Of a stretch of DNA of 17,328 bases, positions 7,277-17,328 are shown one piece after another. This DNA is from CALZJC01 sp041574955 (GTDB lineage: Bacteria > Acidobacteriota > Thermoanaerobaculia > Multivoradales > JAHEKO01). The position numbers and the translations under genes are program-made. Under the pieces are notes generated by a model. It was not told the origin of the DNA, did not search any database, and saw only the letters and a program-made list of their open reading frames with translations. The stretch spans positions 1-17,328 of the forward strand of contig JBFGNS010000094.1 of NCBI GenBank assembly GCA_041574955.1, written 5' to 3'. Each line of letters starts with the position of its first letter. Position 1 is the first letter of the stretch.

Positions 7277-8364
7277 GGCTCCCTCCCCTGCTCGCCTCGT
7301 CCACCGGCGGCGGGCGGAGCGGGCTCGGCCGGCCGGCGCCAGGACGGGAGCAGCTCGTCGAACCGGGTGCCCAGAATGTCCCGCGTGACGTTGACCACGA
7401 TGAAAGCCTCCGGGTCGACGGCCTGCACCAGCGACCGCAGGTGGGCGATCTCGGACTGGCGGATGCCGCACAGCAGCACGGAGCGCGGCTCGCCGGTCCA
7501 CATGCCGGTGCCGTCGAGCGCGGTGACTCCGCGCCGCAACAGGTGGAGCAGCTGGTCGGCGACCTCCCGCCGCCGGCGGGTGACGATCACCACCAGGTCC
7601 TTGCGCGGCTTGAGCGACCACAGGCGCGACCACTTGCCAGCGGTGAAGTCCTGCCCGTCGTAGCGGTCGAGCACCTCGCCGGGCGATTCCCGCAGGCCGC
7701 GGGTCACCAGCGACACCACGACCAGCGCCAGGTAGACGGCAGCCACCGACGCCAGCACCGCCCCACCCGCCACCGGCCCGACCCGCGCCCTCGACACCAG
7801 CTCCGGCCAGCTGCCGACGATCTCCGGATGGATGCTCAGCTTGATCAGCCAGGCGCCCAGGATCATGAAGAAGATCCCGAGGTAGTTGTGGCGCAGCCGG
7901 CGGCCGATCGCCTCGAGCAGGCTGATCGGGAAGCGGGGCGTCAGCAGCGTCTGGTTGAGCAGCCGCGCCCAGTCCTCGCTCGGCCCGAACGGCGGTGCCA
8001 GCATGGCGCCGAAGAAGTCGGTCTCCATCAGCCGCACGCGTAGGGTCCACAGCTCGTAGTAGCGGTAGCGGCGGGACTCGATGAGCAGGAACAGCGCGTT
8101 GAGCGGCACCGCCAGCAGCAGCACGACGTGGTGGTGGTCGACGGTGCCGAACACGAAGGTCAGCATCGCGGCGATCGTCACCACCGCCCAGTTGGTGGTC
8201 AGATCGAGCCGCGTCCGCCAGGTGTTCGAGCGCGCCACCTCGCCGCGGTACAAGTGCACCATCGCGGTGGTGAACTCGGACGGCCTGAGGCTGTAGCCCC
8301 GGTAGTGCCAGGTCTGGTCGGCGGGGCCGTCGGGGCCGGCGGCCTGCTCGCGTTTGTCGTCCAT
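7273..8364 (-). CDS. DUF2270 integral membrane protein with C-terminal DUF2179-like domain
   Basis: This is a predicted inner-membrane protein of unknown function, 363 residues long. Residues 19-180 fit DUF2270: the SLRPSEFTTAMVHLYRGEVARSNTWR segment (25-50), then hydrophobic helices at about 58-74 and 79-95, a soluble stretch, and a third helix at 160-178 (NYLGIFFMILGAWLIKLSI). A fourth helix lies at 198-220. The remaining cytoplasmic part (about 246-345) resembles DUF2179, the soluble domain known from the C-terminus of YitT-type membrane proteins: VTALDGTGMWTGEPRSVLLC, then an AHLRSLVQAVDPEAFIVVN stretch. The tail is Pro/Gly-rich. The ATG at 8364 has GGGAGAG upstream. It follows ychF by 28 bases and overlaps the next gene by 4. 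Domain assignment is from memory of the sequence patterns. A sensory or small-ligand-binding role for the C-terminal domain is inferred. Confidence 0.85.
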   Translation of the reverse strand: MDDKREQAAGPDGPADQTWHYRGYSLRPSEFTTAMVHLYRGEVARSNTWRTRLDLTTNWAVVTIAAMLTFVFGTVDHHHVVLLLAVPLNALFLLIESRRYRYYELWTLRVRLMETDFFGAMLAPPFGPSEDWARLLNQTLLTPRFPISLLEAIGRRLRHNYLGIFFMILGAWLIKLSIHPEIVGSWPELVSRARVGPVAGGAVLASVAAVYLALVVVSLVTRGLRESPGEVLDRYDGQDFTAGKWSRLWSLKPRKDLVVIVTRRRREVADQLLHLLRRGVTALDGTGMWTGEPRSVLLCGIRQSEIAHLRSLVQAVDPEAFIVVNVTRDILGTRFDELLPSWRRPAEPAPPAAGGRGEQGREP

Positions 8365-8392
8365 GGACTCTCCCGCCGGCGCCGGCGCCGGC

Positions 8393-9463
8393 TCACACGT
8401 TGAAGCGGAAGTGCACGACCTCGCCGTCAGCCACCGGGTACTCCTTGCCCTCGAGCCGCAACGTGCCGGCCTCGCGGCAAGCCGCCATCGAGCCCCGCGC
8501 CAGCAGCTCGTCCCACGGCACCACCTCGGCGCGGATGAAGCCGCGCGCGATGTCGGAGTGGATGGCGCGCGCCGCCTGGCGCGCGGTGTCGCCGCGCCGC
8601 AGCGTCCAGGCCCGCACCTCGTCCTCGCCGACGGTGAAGAACGAGATCAGCCCGAGCAGCTCGTAGCCGGCGCGCAGCACGCGCTCGACCGACGGCCGGT
8701 CGAGCCCCAGGTCGGCCAGGAACTCGCCCTGCTCGGCGGCCGGCAGGCGCGAGATCTCCTCCTCCACCGGAGCGCTCATCTCGATCGCGGCGGTCGCCGG
8801 CCGGGCGCCGATCTCGGCCACCAGGTCCGCGGCGCTGCCCAGCCTGGCCTCGTCGACGTTGACCACCACCAGCAGCGGCTTTCCCGACAGCAGCTGGTAG
8901 CCGCGCAGCCGCTTCTCGGAGTCGGCCGGCAGCTCGAGGGCGCGCACCGGCCGCTCGCTCTCCAGCGCCGGCAGCACCGTCCCGGCCAGCAGCTCCCGCT
9001 CCGCCTTCTCGTCGGCATCGAGCCCGCGCTTGGCGGCGTCGCGCAGCCGCTCCAGCCTGCGCTCCACCAGCAGCAGGTCGGCCAGCACCAGCTCGACGTC
9101 GAGCGCCTCGACGTCGCGCGCCGGGCCCACCGAGCCCTCGGGATGGAGGATCTCCGGATCCTCGAAGGCGCGCACGACGTGCGCCAGGGCGTCGACCTCG
9201 CGCAGCCGCGCGTAGTCGAGACCGGCGGCGGCCTCGCCGCTGCGGATGCCCGGGATGTCCAGGTAGTCGACGGTCGCCGGCACGTAGCGCCGCGGCCGGT
9301 AGAGGTCGCGCAGCGCGGCCAGCCGGCGGTCGGGCACGGTGGCGGTCGCCAGATGCGGCTCGCTCGACGGGGCGAACTTGTCGGTCGCCACCGCGGAGCC
9401 GGTCAGCAGGTTGAACAGTGTCGTCTTGCCGGCCTTGGCCAGCCCCACGATGCCGATCTGCAT
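8393..9463 (-). CDS. ychF: Redox-regulated ATPase YchF (Obg-like, OLA1 family)
   Basis: YchF is a cytoplasmic TRAFAC-class P-loop protein that binds ribosomes and prefers ATP to GTP. The protein is 356 residues, close to E. coli YchF (363). It starts MQIGIVGLAKAGKTTLFN, with Walker A GLAKAGKT at 7-14. The switch II strand reads DYLDIPGI. The fourth G-motif is NVDE (202-205) instead of NKxD, the change that marks ATP preference in this family. A helical arm follows. The C-terminal TGS domain contains FFTVGEDEVRAWTLRRGDTA and ends in the highly conserved DGEVVHFRFNV. GGAGA lies just upstream of the ATG at 9463. It heads the probable four-gene leftward operon and is divergent from the M23 gene. 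The first G-motif is LAKAGKTT where most YchF proteins have PNVGKST, indicating a divergent subgroup. Confidence 0.95.
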   Translation of the reverse strand: MQIGIVGLAKAGKTTLFNLLTGSAVATDKFAPSSEPHLATATVPDRRLAALRDLYRPRRYVPATVDYLDIPGIRSGEAAAGLDYARLREVDALAHVVRAFEDPEILHPEGSVGPARDVEALDVELVLADLLLVERRLERLRDAAKRGLDADEKAERELLAGTVLPALESERPVRALELPADSEKRLRGYQLLSGKPLLVVVNVDEARLGSAADLVAEIGARPATAAIEMSAPVEEEISRLPAAEQGEFLADLGLDRPSVERVLRAGYELLGLISFFTVGEDEVRAWTLRRGDTARQAARAIHSDIARGFIRAEVVPWDELLARGSMAACREAGTLRLEGKEYPVADGEVVHFRFNV

Positions 9464-9517
9464 GGGATCTCCAGGGTGCGCCCGCGGGTCGCCAGGCGGG
9501 CCGCGACAGGCTCGGCC

Positions 9518-9523
9518 ACTATA
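9518..9523 (-). promoter_or_regulatory. Putative -10 box (TATAGT) for ychF
   Basis: Read on the minus strand, this hexamer is TATAGT, one mismatch from consensus in a G+C-rich spacer. It would place the transcript start roughly 45-50 bases before the ychF ATG. The -35 region 16-18 bases upstream is poor, so the call rests on the -10 alone. Confidence 0.4.
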
Positions 9524-9582
9524 CCGTGCCCCGCCGGCGGCCGATCGGCCGTCCCGACCGCCGCGCCCAGCGGCGTCGGAGC

Positions 9583-9610
9583 TTGACAAACCCCGAACGA
9601 CCAATACAAT
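9583..9610 (+). promoter_or_regulatory. Sigma70-type promoter for the M23 gene (TTGACA-N16-TACAAT)
   Basis: A perfect -35 hexamer TTGACA (9583-9588) is followed after 16 bases by TACAAT (9605-9610), one mismatch from the -10 consensus. It sits in the only clearly AT-rich patch of the divergent gap. The predicted transcript start is near 9617, giving a leader of about 70 bases to the TTG start at 9689. This is the best promoter in the window and may also feed secA and guaB. Confidence 0.75.
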
Positions 9611-9688
9611 ACGCCCGTTCGTGAGCAGAGGCCGGGGCGCGAGAGTCGAGCCCGGCATCGATCTCCGAGGCCCCCTTCAGGAAGTGGT

Positions 9689-10552
9689 TTGAAGTACCAC
9701 ACCGTCATAGTGGTGCCCCATGCGCGGGCTCGTTTCCGCAAGTGGCGGGTATCGAACCGCCAGTTGCTGGTCGGCGTGTCGCTGCTGTTGCTGCTGACGC
9801 TCGGGTCGATCTTCACCACCTGGTCGTTCTTCACCAAGACGGTCAACCTGAAGGAGCTGGAGCAGGTTCGCACCGAGAACGAGAGCCTGCGCCAGGTCAA
9901 CCGCTCGTTCGAGAACAGCATCCGCACGCTGCAGAAGCAGCTCGGCGATTTCGAGGACCGGACGCGTCAGCTGGCGATCGTCGCCGGCCTCGACGAGCTG
10001 GGGGTCGGCCAGCAGGCCGGTGTCGGCGGCGACACCCTGGCGCCCGGCGGCGGGGTCGACCTCGGCAGCCTGCGTCAGCGCAGCGAGAGCCTGCAGCGGA
10101 GCCTCGGCCAGGTCGACGCCAAGCTGGACGAGCGAATCCGGCTGATCGCCTCGACGCCGGCGATCGCGCCGGTCAAGGGCATCCTGACCAGCAGCTTCGG
10201 TCAGCGCCGCGACCCGATCACCGGCCAGCGCGCGACTCACAGCGCGATCGACATCGCCACCGCGCCGGGCAGCAGGGTGCTGGCCAGCGCCGACGGCATC
10301 GTCATCCGGGCGGAGCGCATCGGCGGCCTGGGCAAGGCCGTCTACGTGTCGCACGGCTACGGGGTGACGACCCGCTACGGCCACCTGTCCCGCATCTCGG
10401 TCACCCCGGGACAGCGTGTGCGCCGGGGCGACGTGCTGGGCAACGTCGGCAGCACGGGGCGCGCCACCGGCTACCACCTGCACTACGAAGTGCGGGTCGA
10501 CGGCAGCCCGGTGAACCCGCTCGCCTACATCCTGGACAGCACGTCCGGCTAG
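9689..10552 (+). CDS. M23 (LytM-type) peptidase, membrane-anchored
   Basis: M23 enzymes cut peptide cross-links of peptidoglycan using zinc. This 287-residue protein has a short basic cytoplasmic N-terminus, one membrane anchor (about 24-47, LLVGVSLLLLLTLGSIFTTW), a heptad-rich coiled coil (about 50-95) and a Gly-rich linker. The M23 domain runs from about 165 to 280. The zinc ligands are intact: His184 and Asp188 (HSAID) and the HxH pair His263 and His265 (YHLHYEV), so it is probably a true endopeptidase and not an EnvC-like activator. The start is TTG, preceded by AGGA (9679-9682) at 6-base spacing; the protein MKYHTVIVVPHARARFRKW begins there. It lies directly before secA, an arrangement I recall from several proteobacteria. 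Transcription probably comes from the promoter at 9583. Confidence 0.93.
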   Translation: MKYHTVIVVPHARARFRKWRVSNRQLLVGVSLLLLLTLGSIFTTWSFFTKTVNLKELEQVRTENESLRQVNRSFENSIRTLQKQLGDFEDRTRQLAIVAGLDELGVGQQAGVGGDTLAPGGGVDLGSLRQRSESLQRSLGQVDAKLDERIRLIASTPAIAPVKGILTSSFGQRRDPITGQRATHSAIDIATAPGSRVLASADGIVIRAERIGGLGKAVYVSHGYGVTTRYGHLSRISVTPGQRVRRGDVLGNVGSTGRATGYHLHYEVRVDGSPVNPLAYILDSTSG

Positions 10553-10584
10553 TGCCGGCGGCGCCGGGAACGGCACCGTCGGTC

Positions 10585-10593
10585 TGCTAGACT
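10585..10593 (+). promoter_or_regulatory. Putative extended -10 promoter element for secA
   Basis: TGC-TAGACT fits the extended -10 form TGnTAnnnT, with TAGACT at 10588-10593. No good -35 is visible, as is common for extended -10 promoters. The transcript would start near 10600, leaving a leader of about 50 bases that contains the hairpin at 10611-10630. Confidence 0.45.
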
Positions 10594-10610
10594 GACCCCG
10601 GTTCGAGCGC

Positions 10611-10630
10611 CGGGCGCCGGCGCGCGCCCG
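10611..10630 (+). promoter_or_regulatory. GC-only hairpin directly upstream of the secA ribosome-binding site
   Basis: CGGGCGC (10611-10617) and GCGCCCG (10624-10630) are perfect complements around a 6-base loop. They form a 7-bp all-GC stem that ends 4 bases before the TAGGAG ribosome-binding site (10635-10640). In the secA leader this could hinder or modulate ribosome access. It has no T-run, so it is unlikely to be a simple terminator. Confidence 0.4.
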
Positions 10631-10651
10631 CCGGTAGGAGTGTCTCCCGTC

Positions 10652-13357
<2,706 letters not shown>

Positions 13358-13373
13358 GCGCGGTCCGCTGCCG

Positions 13374-14849
<1,476 letters not shown>

Positions 14850-14919
14850 CGGCGCTCGGGCCAGCCGCGGTCCCGGCGCGCCGGCCGGACCGGCGGCACC
14901 GACCCCGGCACCGGGCGGA

Positions 14920-14925
14920 TATACT
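14920..14925 (+). promoter_or_regulatory. Putative -10 box (TATACT) for the FecR-domain gene
   Basis: TATACT is one mismatch from consensus and is the only AT-rich hexamer in the 96-base gap after guaB. No recognisable -35 lies 16-18 bases upstream. The predicted start near 14932 would leave only about 14 bases before ATG 14946 but about 74 bases before ATG 15006, which bears on the choice of start. Confidence 0.4.
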
Positions 14926-14945
14926 CCCGCCCAGGTTTGCTCCCC

Positions 14946-16301
14946 ATGCTAGGCCCCATGCAAGGCCCCGGGCAGGGCCCGAGGCGAGGCCCAGAGCCAG
15001 GCCCGATGAAAGGCCCTGCCACGCGACCCACAGCCGTGCTGGCCGTGCTCCTGCTGGCGTCGTGGCCCGCCGCACGCGCGGCCGCCGAGGTCGAGGTCAG
15101 CGGCCTCGGCCGCGACGTCGAGCCGCTCGCCACCACCGATCTGGTGCGTCACTTCCGCTTCGAGGAAGGCGTCGAGGTGGAGCAGCTCGAGCTCGGCCAG
15201 GGGCTGGCGGTGGGCGACCTGCTGACCAGCCTCGACGACGATCTGTTTCTGGAGCTGGCGTGCGCCGACGGCTCGCTGCTGCGGTTCACCGAGCGTTTCC
15301 TGGTGCAGATCAACCCGGTAGCCGAAGGGGTCGACTGCGCGGTCGACTTTCTCGACGGCAAGGTCGACGTGCTCACCGACGGCGAGACGGAGGTGTGCTC
15401 GGCGGGCGTCTGCCTGGGCACCGGCGGCACCCGCTTCGCCGTCCGTCTCGACCGCGGCAGCGACCGGGCCGACCGCCGCGTGCTGGTGTTCGAGGGCGGC
15501 GTGACCGCGACCGAGCCCGGCAGCCAGCCGGCCGAGGTGGCGGCCGGTCAGGAGCTGATCATCAGGCGCCGGCAGGCCGCGGCCCCGGAGTTCGAGCGCC
15601 GGCGCATCGACGAGGAGCAGATCGAGCGCTGGGCGGGGCTGTACGCCCGCTTCGACGTCATCAAGGCGCGCGCCGCCGGCGTCGAGCTGCCGCCCGAGCG
15701 GCTGGCCGCGGCGCGCGAGCAGTTCAAGACGCTGCACGCCGCGGTGCTGCGCCAGCCGGACGCCGCCGAGGCCCGCACCCGGCTCGCCGAGGTGCAGCTC
15801 GCCTACCGTGTCGACCGCGAGGCGCTGTACAACGTGAAGCGCTCGGGAGTCGCCAGCAGCGAGACGCTGCGCCAGATCGAGGTCGACGAGGACCGCGCGA
15901 GGCGCGGCGACGGCGCCGACCGCGAGAAGCTGCTGCAGCTGATCCGCGACAGCCGGCTGTCGCCGGCGACCGGCGGCGAGAGCGGGCTCACCGCCTTCGA
16001 TGCGCGCCGCTTCACCGCCCAGCTGCAGAGCGCGCTGGCGGTCAACCCGCCGGACGGCATCAGCCGGCGTGAGGCCGCGAGCTTCTGGGGGGACCGGATC
16101 GTGGCGCTCAAGGAGGCCCGCGAGCGGGGCGAGATCACCGCACGCGGCTACCTGGTCATGGCGCGCGGCTACGACGCCCTGGGGGACGCCGACAGCAGCC
16201 GGAGCATGGCACGCCGCGCTCTGGCGATGGCCGCGGACGGTGGTGGGCTGAGCGACGACGAGCTGGCCGCCGCCCGCCGGCTGGCGTCCGGCGGCTACTG
16301 A
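14946..16301 (+). CDS. Exported FecR-domain protein, start uncertain (14946 or 15006)
   Basis: This is a probable envelope protein with a FecR-like domain, a fold found in regulators of iron uptake and in many uncharacterised exported proteins. From ATG 15006 the protein begins with a textbook signal peptide (MKGPATRPTAVLAVLLLASWPAARA, then AAEVEV). From ATG 14946 there are 20 extra residues in XXGP tetrapeptides. Neither ATG has a strong ribosome-binding site. In 14946 numbering the FecR-like region spans about 75-205, with the GxGGTRFAV signature after a cysteine pair. Four cysteines in it (106, 131, 151 and 156) could form disulfides after export. The rest is charged and helical and ends in a TPR-like repeat (GYLVMARGYDALGDADSSRSMARRAL). 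There is no transmembrane helix besides the signal. The CHASE2 gene starts 7 bases after the stop, so the two are probably co-transcribed. Ligand and function are unknown. Confidence 0.85.
   Translation: MLGPMQGPGQGPRRGPEPGPMKGPATRPTAVLAVLLLASWPAARAAAEVEVSGLGRDVEPLATTDLVRHFRFEEGVEVEQLELGQGLAVGDLLTSLDDDLFLELACADGSLLRFTERFLVQINPVAEGVDCAVDFLDGKVDVLTDGETEVCSAGVCLGTGGTRFAVRLDRGSDRADRRVLVFEGGVTATEPGSQPAEVAAGQELIIRRRQAAAPEFERRRIDEEQIERWAGLYARFDVIKARAAGVELPPERLAAAREQFKTLHAAVLRQPDAAEARTRLAEVQLAYRVDREALYNVKRSGVASSETLRQIEVDEDRARRGDGADREKLLQLIRDSRLSPATGGESGLTAFDARRFTAQLQSALAVNPPDGISRREAASFWGDRIVALKEARERGEITARGYLVMARGYDALGDADSSRSMARRALAMAADGGGLSDDELAAARRLASGGY
14951..15016 (+). repeat. Six-copy repeat of exact 12-base period, core AGGCCC
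   Basis: The hexamer AGGCCC (once GGGCCC) occurs at 14951, 14963, 14975, 14987, 14999 and 15011, always exactly 12 bases apart, with variable spacers. Translated in the FecR frame this gives MLGP-MQGP-GQGP-RRGP-EPGP-MKGP. In-frame ATGs occur at 14946, 14958 and 15006. Codons here (CTA, CAA, AGG, CGA, CCA, AAA) are unlike those in the rest of the window. Confidence 0.9.
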
Positions 16302-16308
16302 GGGCGGC

Positions 16309-17328
16309 TTGGCCGAAAAGTCGTTCGGCCGCGCCGTGCTCCGCCAGGTCGCCCTGGCGGCGCCGTTCTTCCTGCTCCACCGGCTGCTCGGCGGTGTGCT
16401 CGAACCGCTGCTGGACAACCGGCTGCTGCTGCTGGCGCTGGCCCTGCCGCTGGCCGTCGCCTGCTGGCTTCTGTGGCGGCTGCTGGCGCGCGACCGCTCG
16501 GTGCTGCTCGGCGGGCGGTTCCTGCCGTTCTTCTTCGTCTTCGCGCTGCTGTTCGGGCTGCTGACGGCGGTGCCGGTGCGCAACCTGACGGCGGTCGCGC
16601 CGCCGCTCGGCGAAGAGGCGTCGGTCGAGGCCCGAACGTGGCGCCGCTGGCTGCCGGGAGAACCGGACAACCCCTTCGGGCGGCTGCTGCCGTCGTCGCT
16701 GGCCGACTGGCAGTACCGCCTGGCGGAGGGCTATGAGCCTTCCGGCGGCGCCCGCGCCGAGCCCTCGCCGCTGCTCGTCGTCCGGCTGCCGCTCGAGGGC
16801 CTGCCGCGCCCGGTGCTGCGCAACCAGCTGGCGTTCCTGGTCTCCCAGGCTTCCCGGCGGCAGGCGCGCGGCGTGGCGCTCGACTTCTTCTTCGAGGTCG
16901 GCACCAAGGCTGACGACCTGCTGTGCCAGGTGCTGGAGGCGGCGGCCCGCGACCGTTTCCCGGTGGTCGTCGGCCACCGCTACGGCACGGCTGGCACGGG
17001 CGACGAGGCGGCGGCGGTGGCCGGCTGCGTGGCCGACTCGCAACGCGCTCACATGGGCGCCATTCGGGGCTTCGACGGCCGGGTGCGCAGCCTGCCGGTG
17101 TTCCTCGATCCCGCCGAGCGGCGTCAGCCCGCGTTCGCCTGGCGCATCGCCAGCGCGCTGGCCGGCCCCGAGCCGCTCGCGCCGCCGGCCGGCTCGATCC
17201 TGCGCTTCTTGCGGCCGAGCCGGCCGGTGGAGCAGATCGAGGAGCTGCCGATGGGGCCCGAGCTCGAGCGGCTGCGCGACCGCTTCGTGCTGGTCGGCTC
17301 GGCCGGCGCGGGTGACCGCCACGCCACC
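16309..17328 (+). CDS. CHASE2-domain sensor protein (C-terminal part outside the window)
   Basis: CHASE2 is an extracytoplasmic sensory domain found on adenylate cyclases, histidine kinases and serine/threonine kinases. 340 codons are visible and the frame runs off the window. Hydrophobic segments lie at about 39-59 and 71-88, followed by the external region. CHASE2-like features are LLVVRLPLEGLPRPVLRNQLAFL, GVALDFFFE, FPVVVGHRYG, the FDGRVRSLPVF segment (a DGxxR pattern) and, at the very end, RDRFVLVGSAGAGDRHAT. That last run matches the domain's terminal strand and its D-x-x-x-T segment. The start is TTG at 16309, with AGGG just upstream overlapping the FecR stop; GTG a few codons later is an alternative. 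The output domain is beyond the edge, so cyclase, kinase or another effector cannot be told apart. Confidence 0.8.
   Translation, partial: MAEKSFGRAVLRQVALAAPFFLLHRLLGGVLEPLLDNRLLLLALALPLAVACWLLWRLLARDRSVLLGGRFLPFFFVFALLFGLLTAVPVRNLTAVAPPLGEEASVEARTWRRWLPGEPDNPFGRLLPSSLADWQYRLAEGYEPSGGARAEPSPLLVVRLPLEGLPRPVLRNQLAFLVSQASRRQARGVALDFFFEVGTKADDLLCQVLEAAARDRFPVVVGHRYGTAGTGDEAAAVAGCVADSQRAHMGAIRGFDGRVRSLPVFLDPAERRQPAFAWRIASALAGPEPLAPPAGSILRFLRPSRPVEQIEELPMGPELERLRDRFVLVGSAGAGDRHAT

Noticed and set aside
5794..8043. 749-codon plus-strand open frame opposite mscS and its upstream genes
   Set aside because: Antisense and extremely Arg/Ala/Pro-rich; the minus-strand genes have coupled starts, membrane helices and recognisable domains.
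14873..14884. 12-base palindrome CCGGCGCGCCGG as an operator
   Set aside because: Short GC palindromes are frequent by chance at this base composition and it is not centred on a convincing promoter.
14951..15016. The 12-base repeat as a CRISPR array or iterated protein-binding site
   Set aside because: The repeat core is only 6 bases with 6-base spacers, far too short for CRISPR. An operator-like iteron array is not excluded, but the in-frame coding pattern and position make a coding or leader repeat more likely.
14949..16670. 573-codon minus-strand open frame opposite the FecR and CHASE2 genes
   Set aside because: Off-frame antisense of two genes with clear signal peptide or membrane segments; no ribosome-binding site or domain.

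Overview
The window is GC-rich (by eye near 70% G+C), densely coding bacterial chromosome with eleven genes, two of them cut by the window edges. Third codon positions are almost all G or C, so nearly every frame is open for long stretches. Genes were therefore chosen by family recognition, start context and non-overlap, not by frame length. The gene content is that of a Gram-negative-type bacterium: exported FecR-domain and CHASE2-domain proteins, a small MscS channel, and a Tricorn-family protease with a signal peptide. Together with a delta-proteobacterial or acidobacterial flavour to SecA, this suggests an Acidobacteriota or deep-proteobacterial lineage. That assignment is from memory of family resemblance and is tentative.

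Layout. Positions 1-1737 (minus) hold the GTPase TypA/BipA, missing only its extreme C-terminus. A 249-base divergent gap separates it from a plus-strand exported Tricorn-type protease (1987-5274). Converging on that gene is a minus-strand four-gene cluster, in transcription order: ychF (9463-8393), a DUF2270-DUF2179 membrane protein (8364-7273), a P-loop-like protein with a degenerate Walker A (7276-6119) and an MscS-type channel (6107-5289). Gaps of 28, -4 and 11 bases suggest one operon with translational coupling of the last three.

A 225-base divergent promoter region (9464-9688) carries a near-consensus sigma70 promoter pointing right and a TATAGT box pointing left. Rightward lie an M23 (LytM-type) peptidase, secA, guaB (IMP dehydrogenase), a FecR-domain protein and a CHASE2 sensor truncated by the window end.

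How the genes work together. secA and the M23 protein belong to envelope biogenesis; guaB is the entry to guanine nucleotide synthesis; typA and ychF are ribosome-associated NTPases. The two less ordinary parts are the DUF2270-DUF2179 / P-loop-like / MscS cluster, which looks like an uncharacterised membrane module, and the FecR-CHASE2 pair, which looks like an envelope sensing pair. The FecR gene starts inside an exact 12-base-period repeat of GGCCC-centred units encoding XXGP tetrapeptides, which makes its real start uncertain. No tRNA, rRNA, CRISPR array, insertion sequence or prophage gene was seen.
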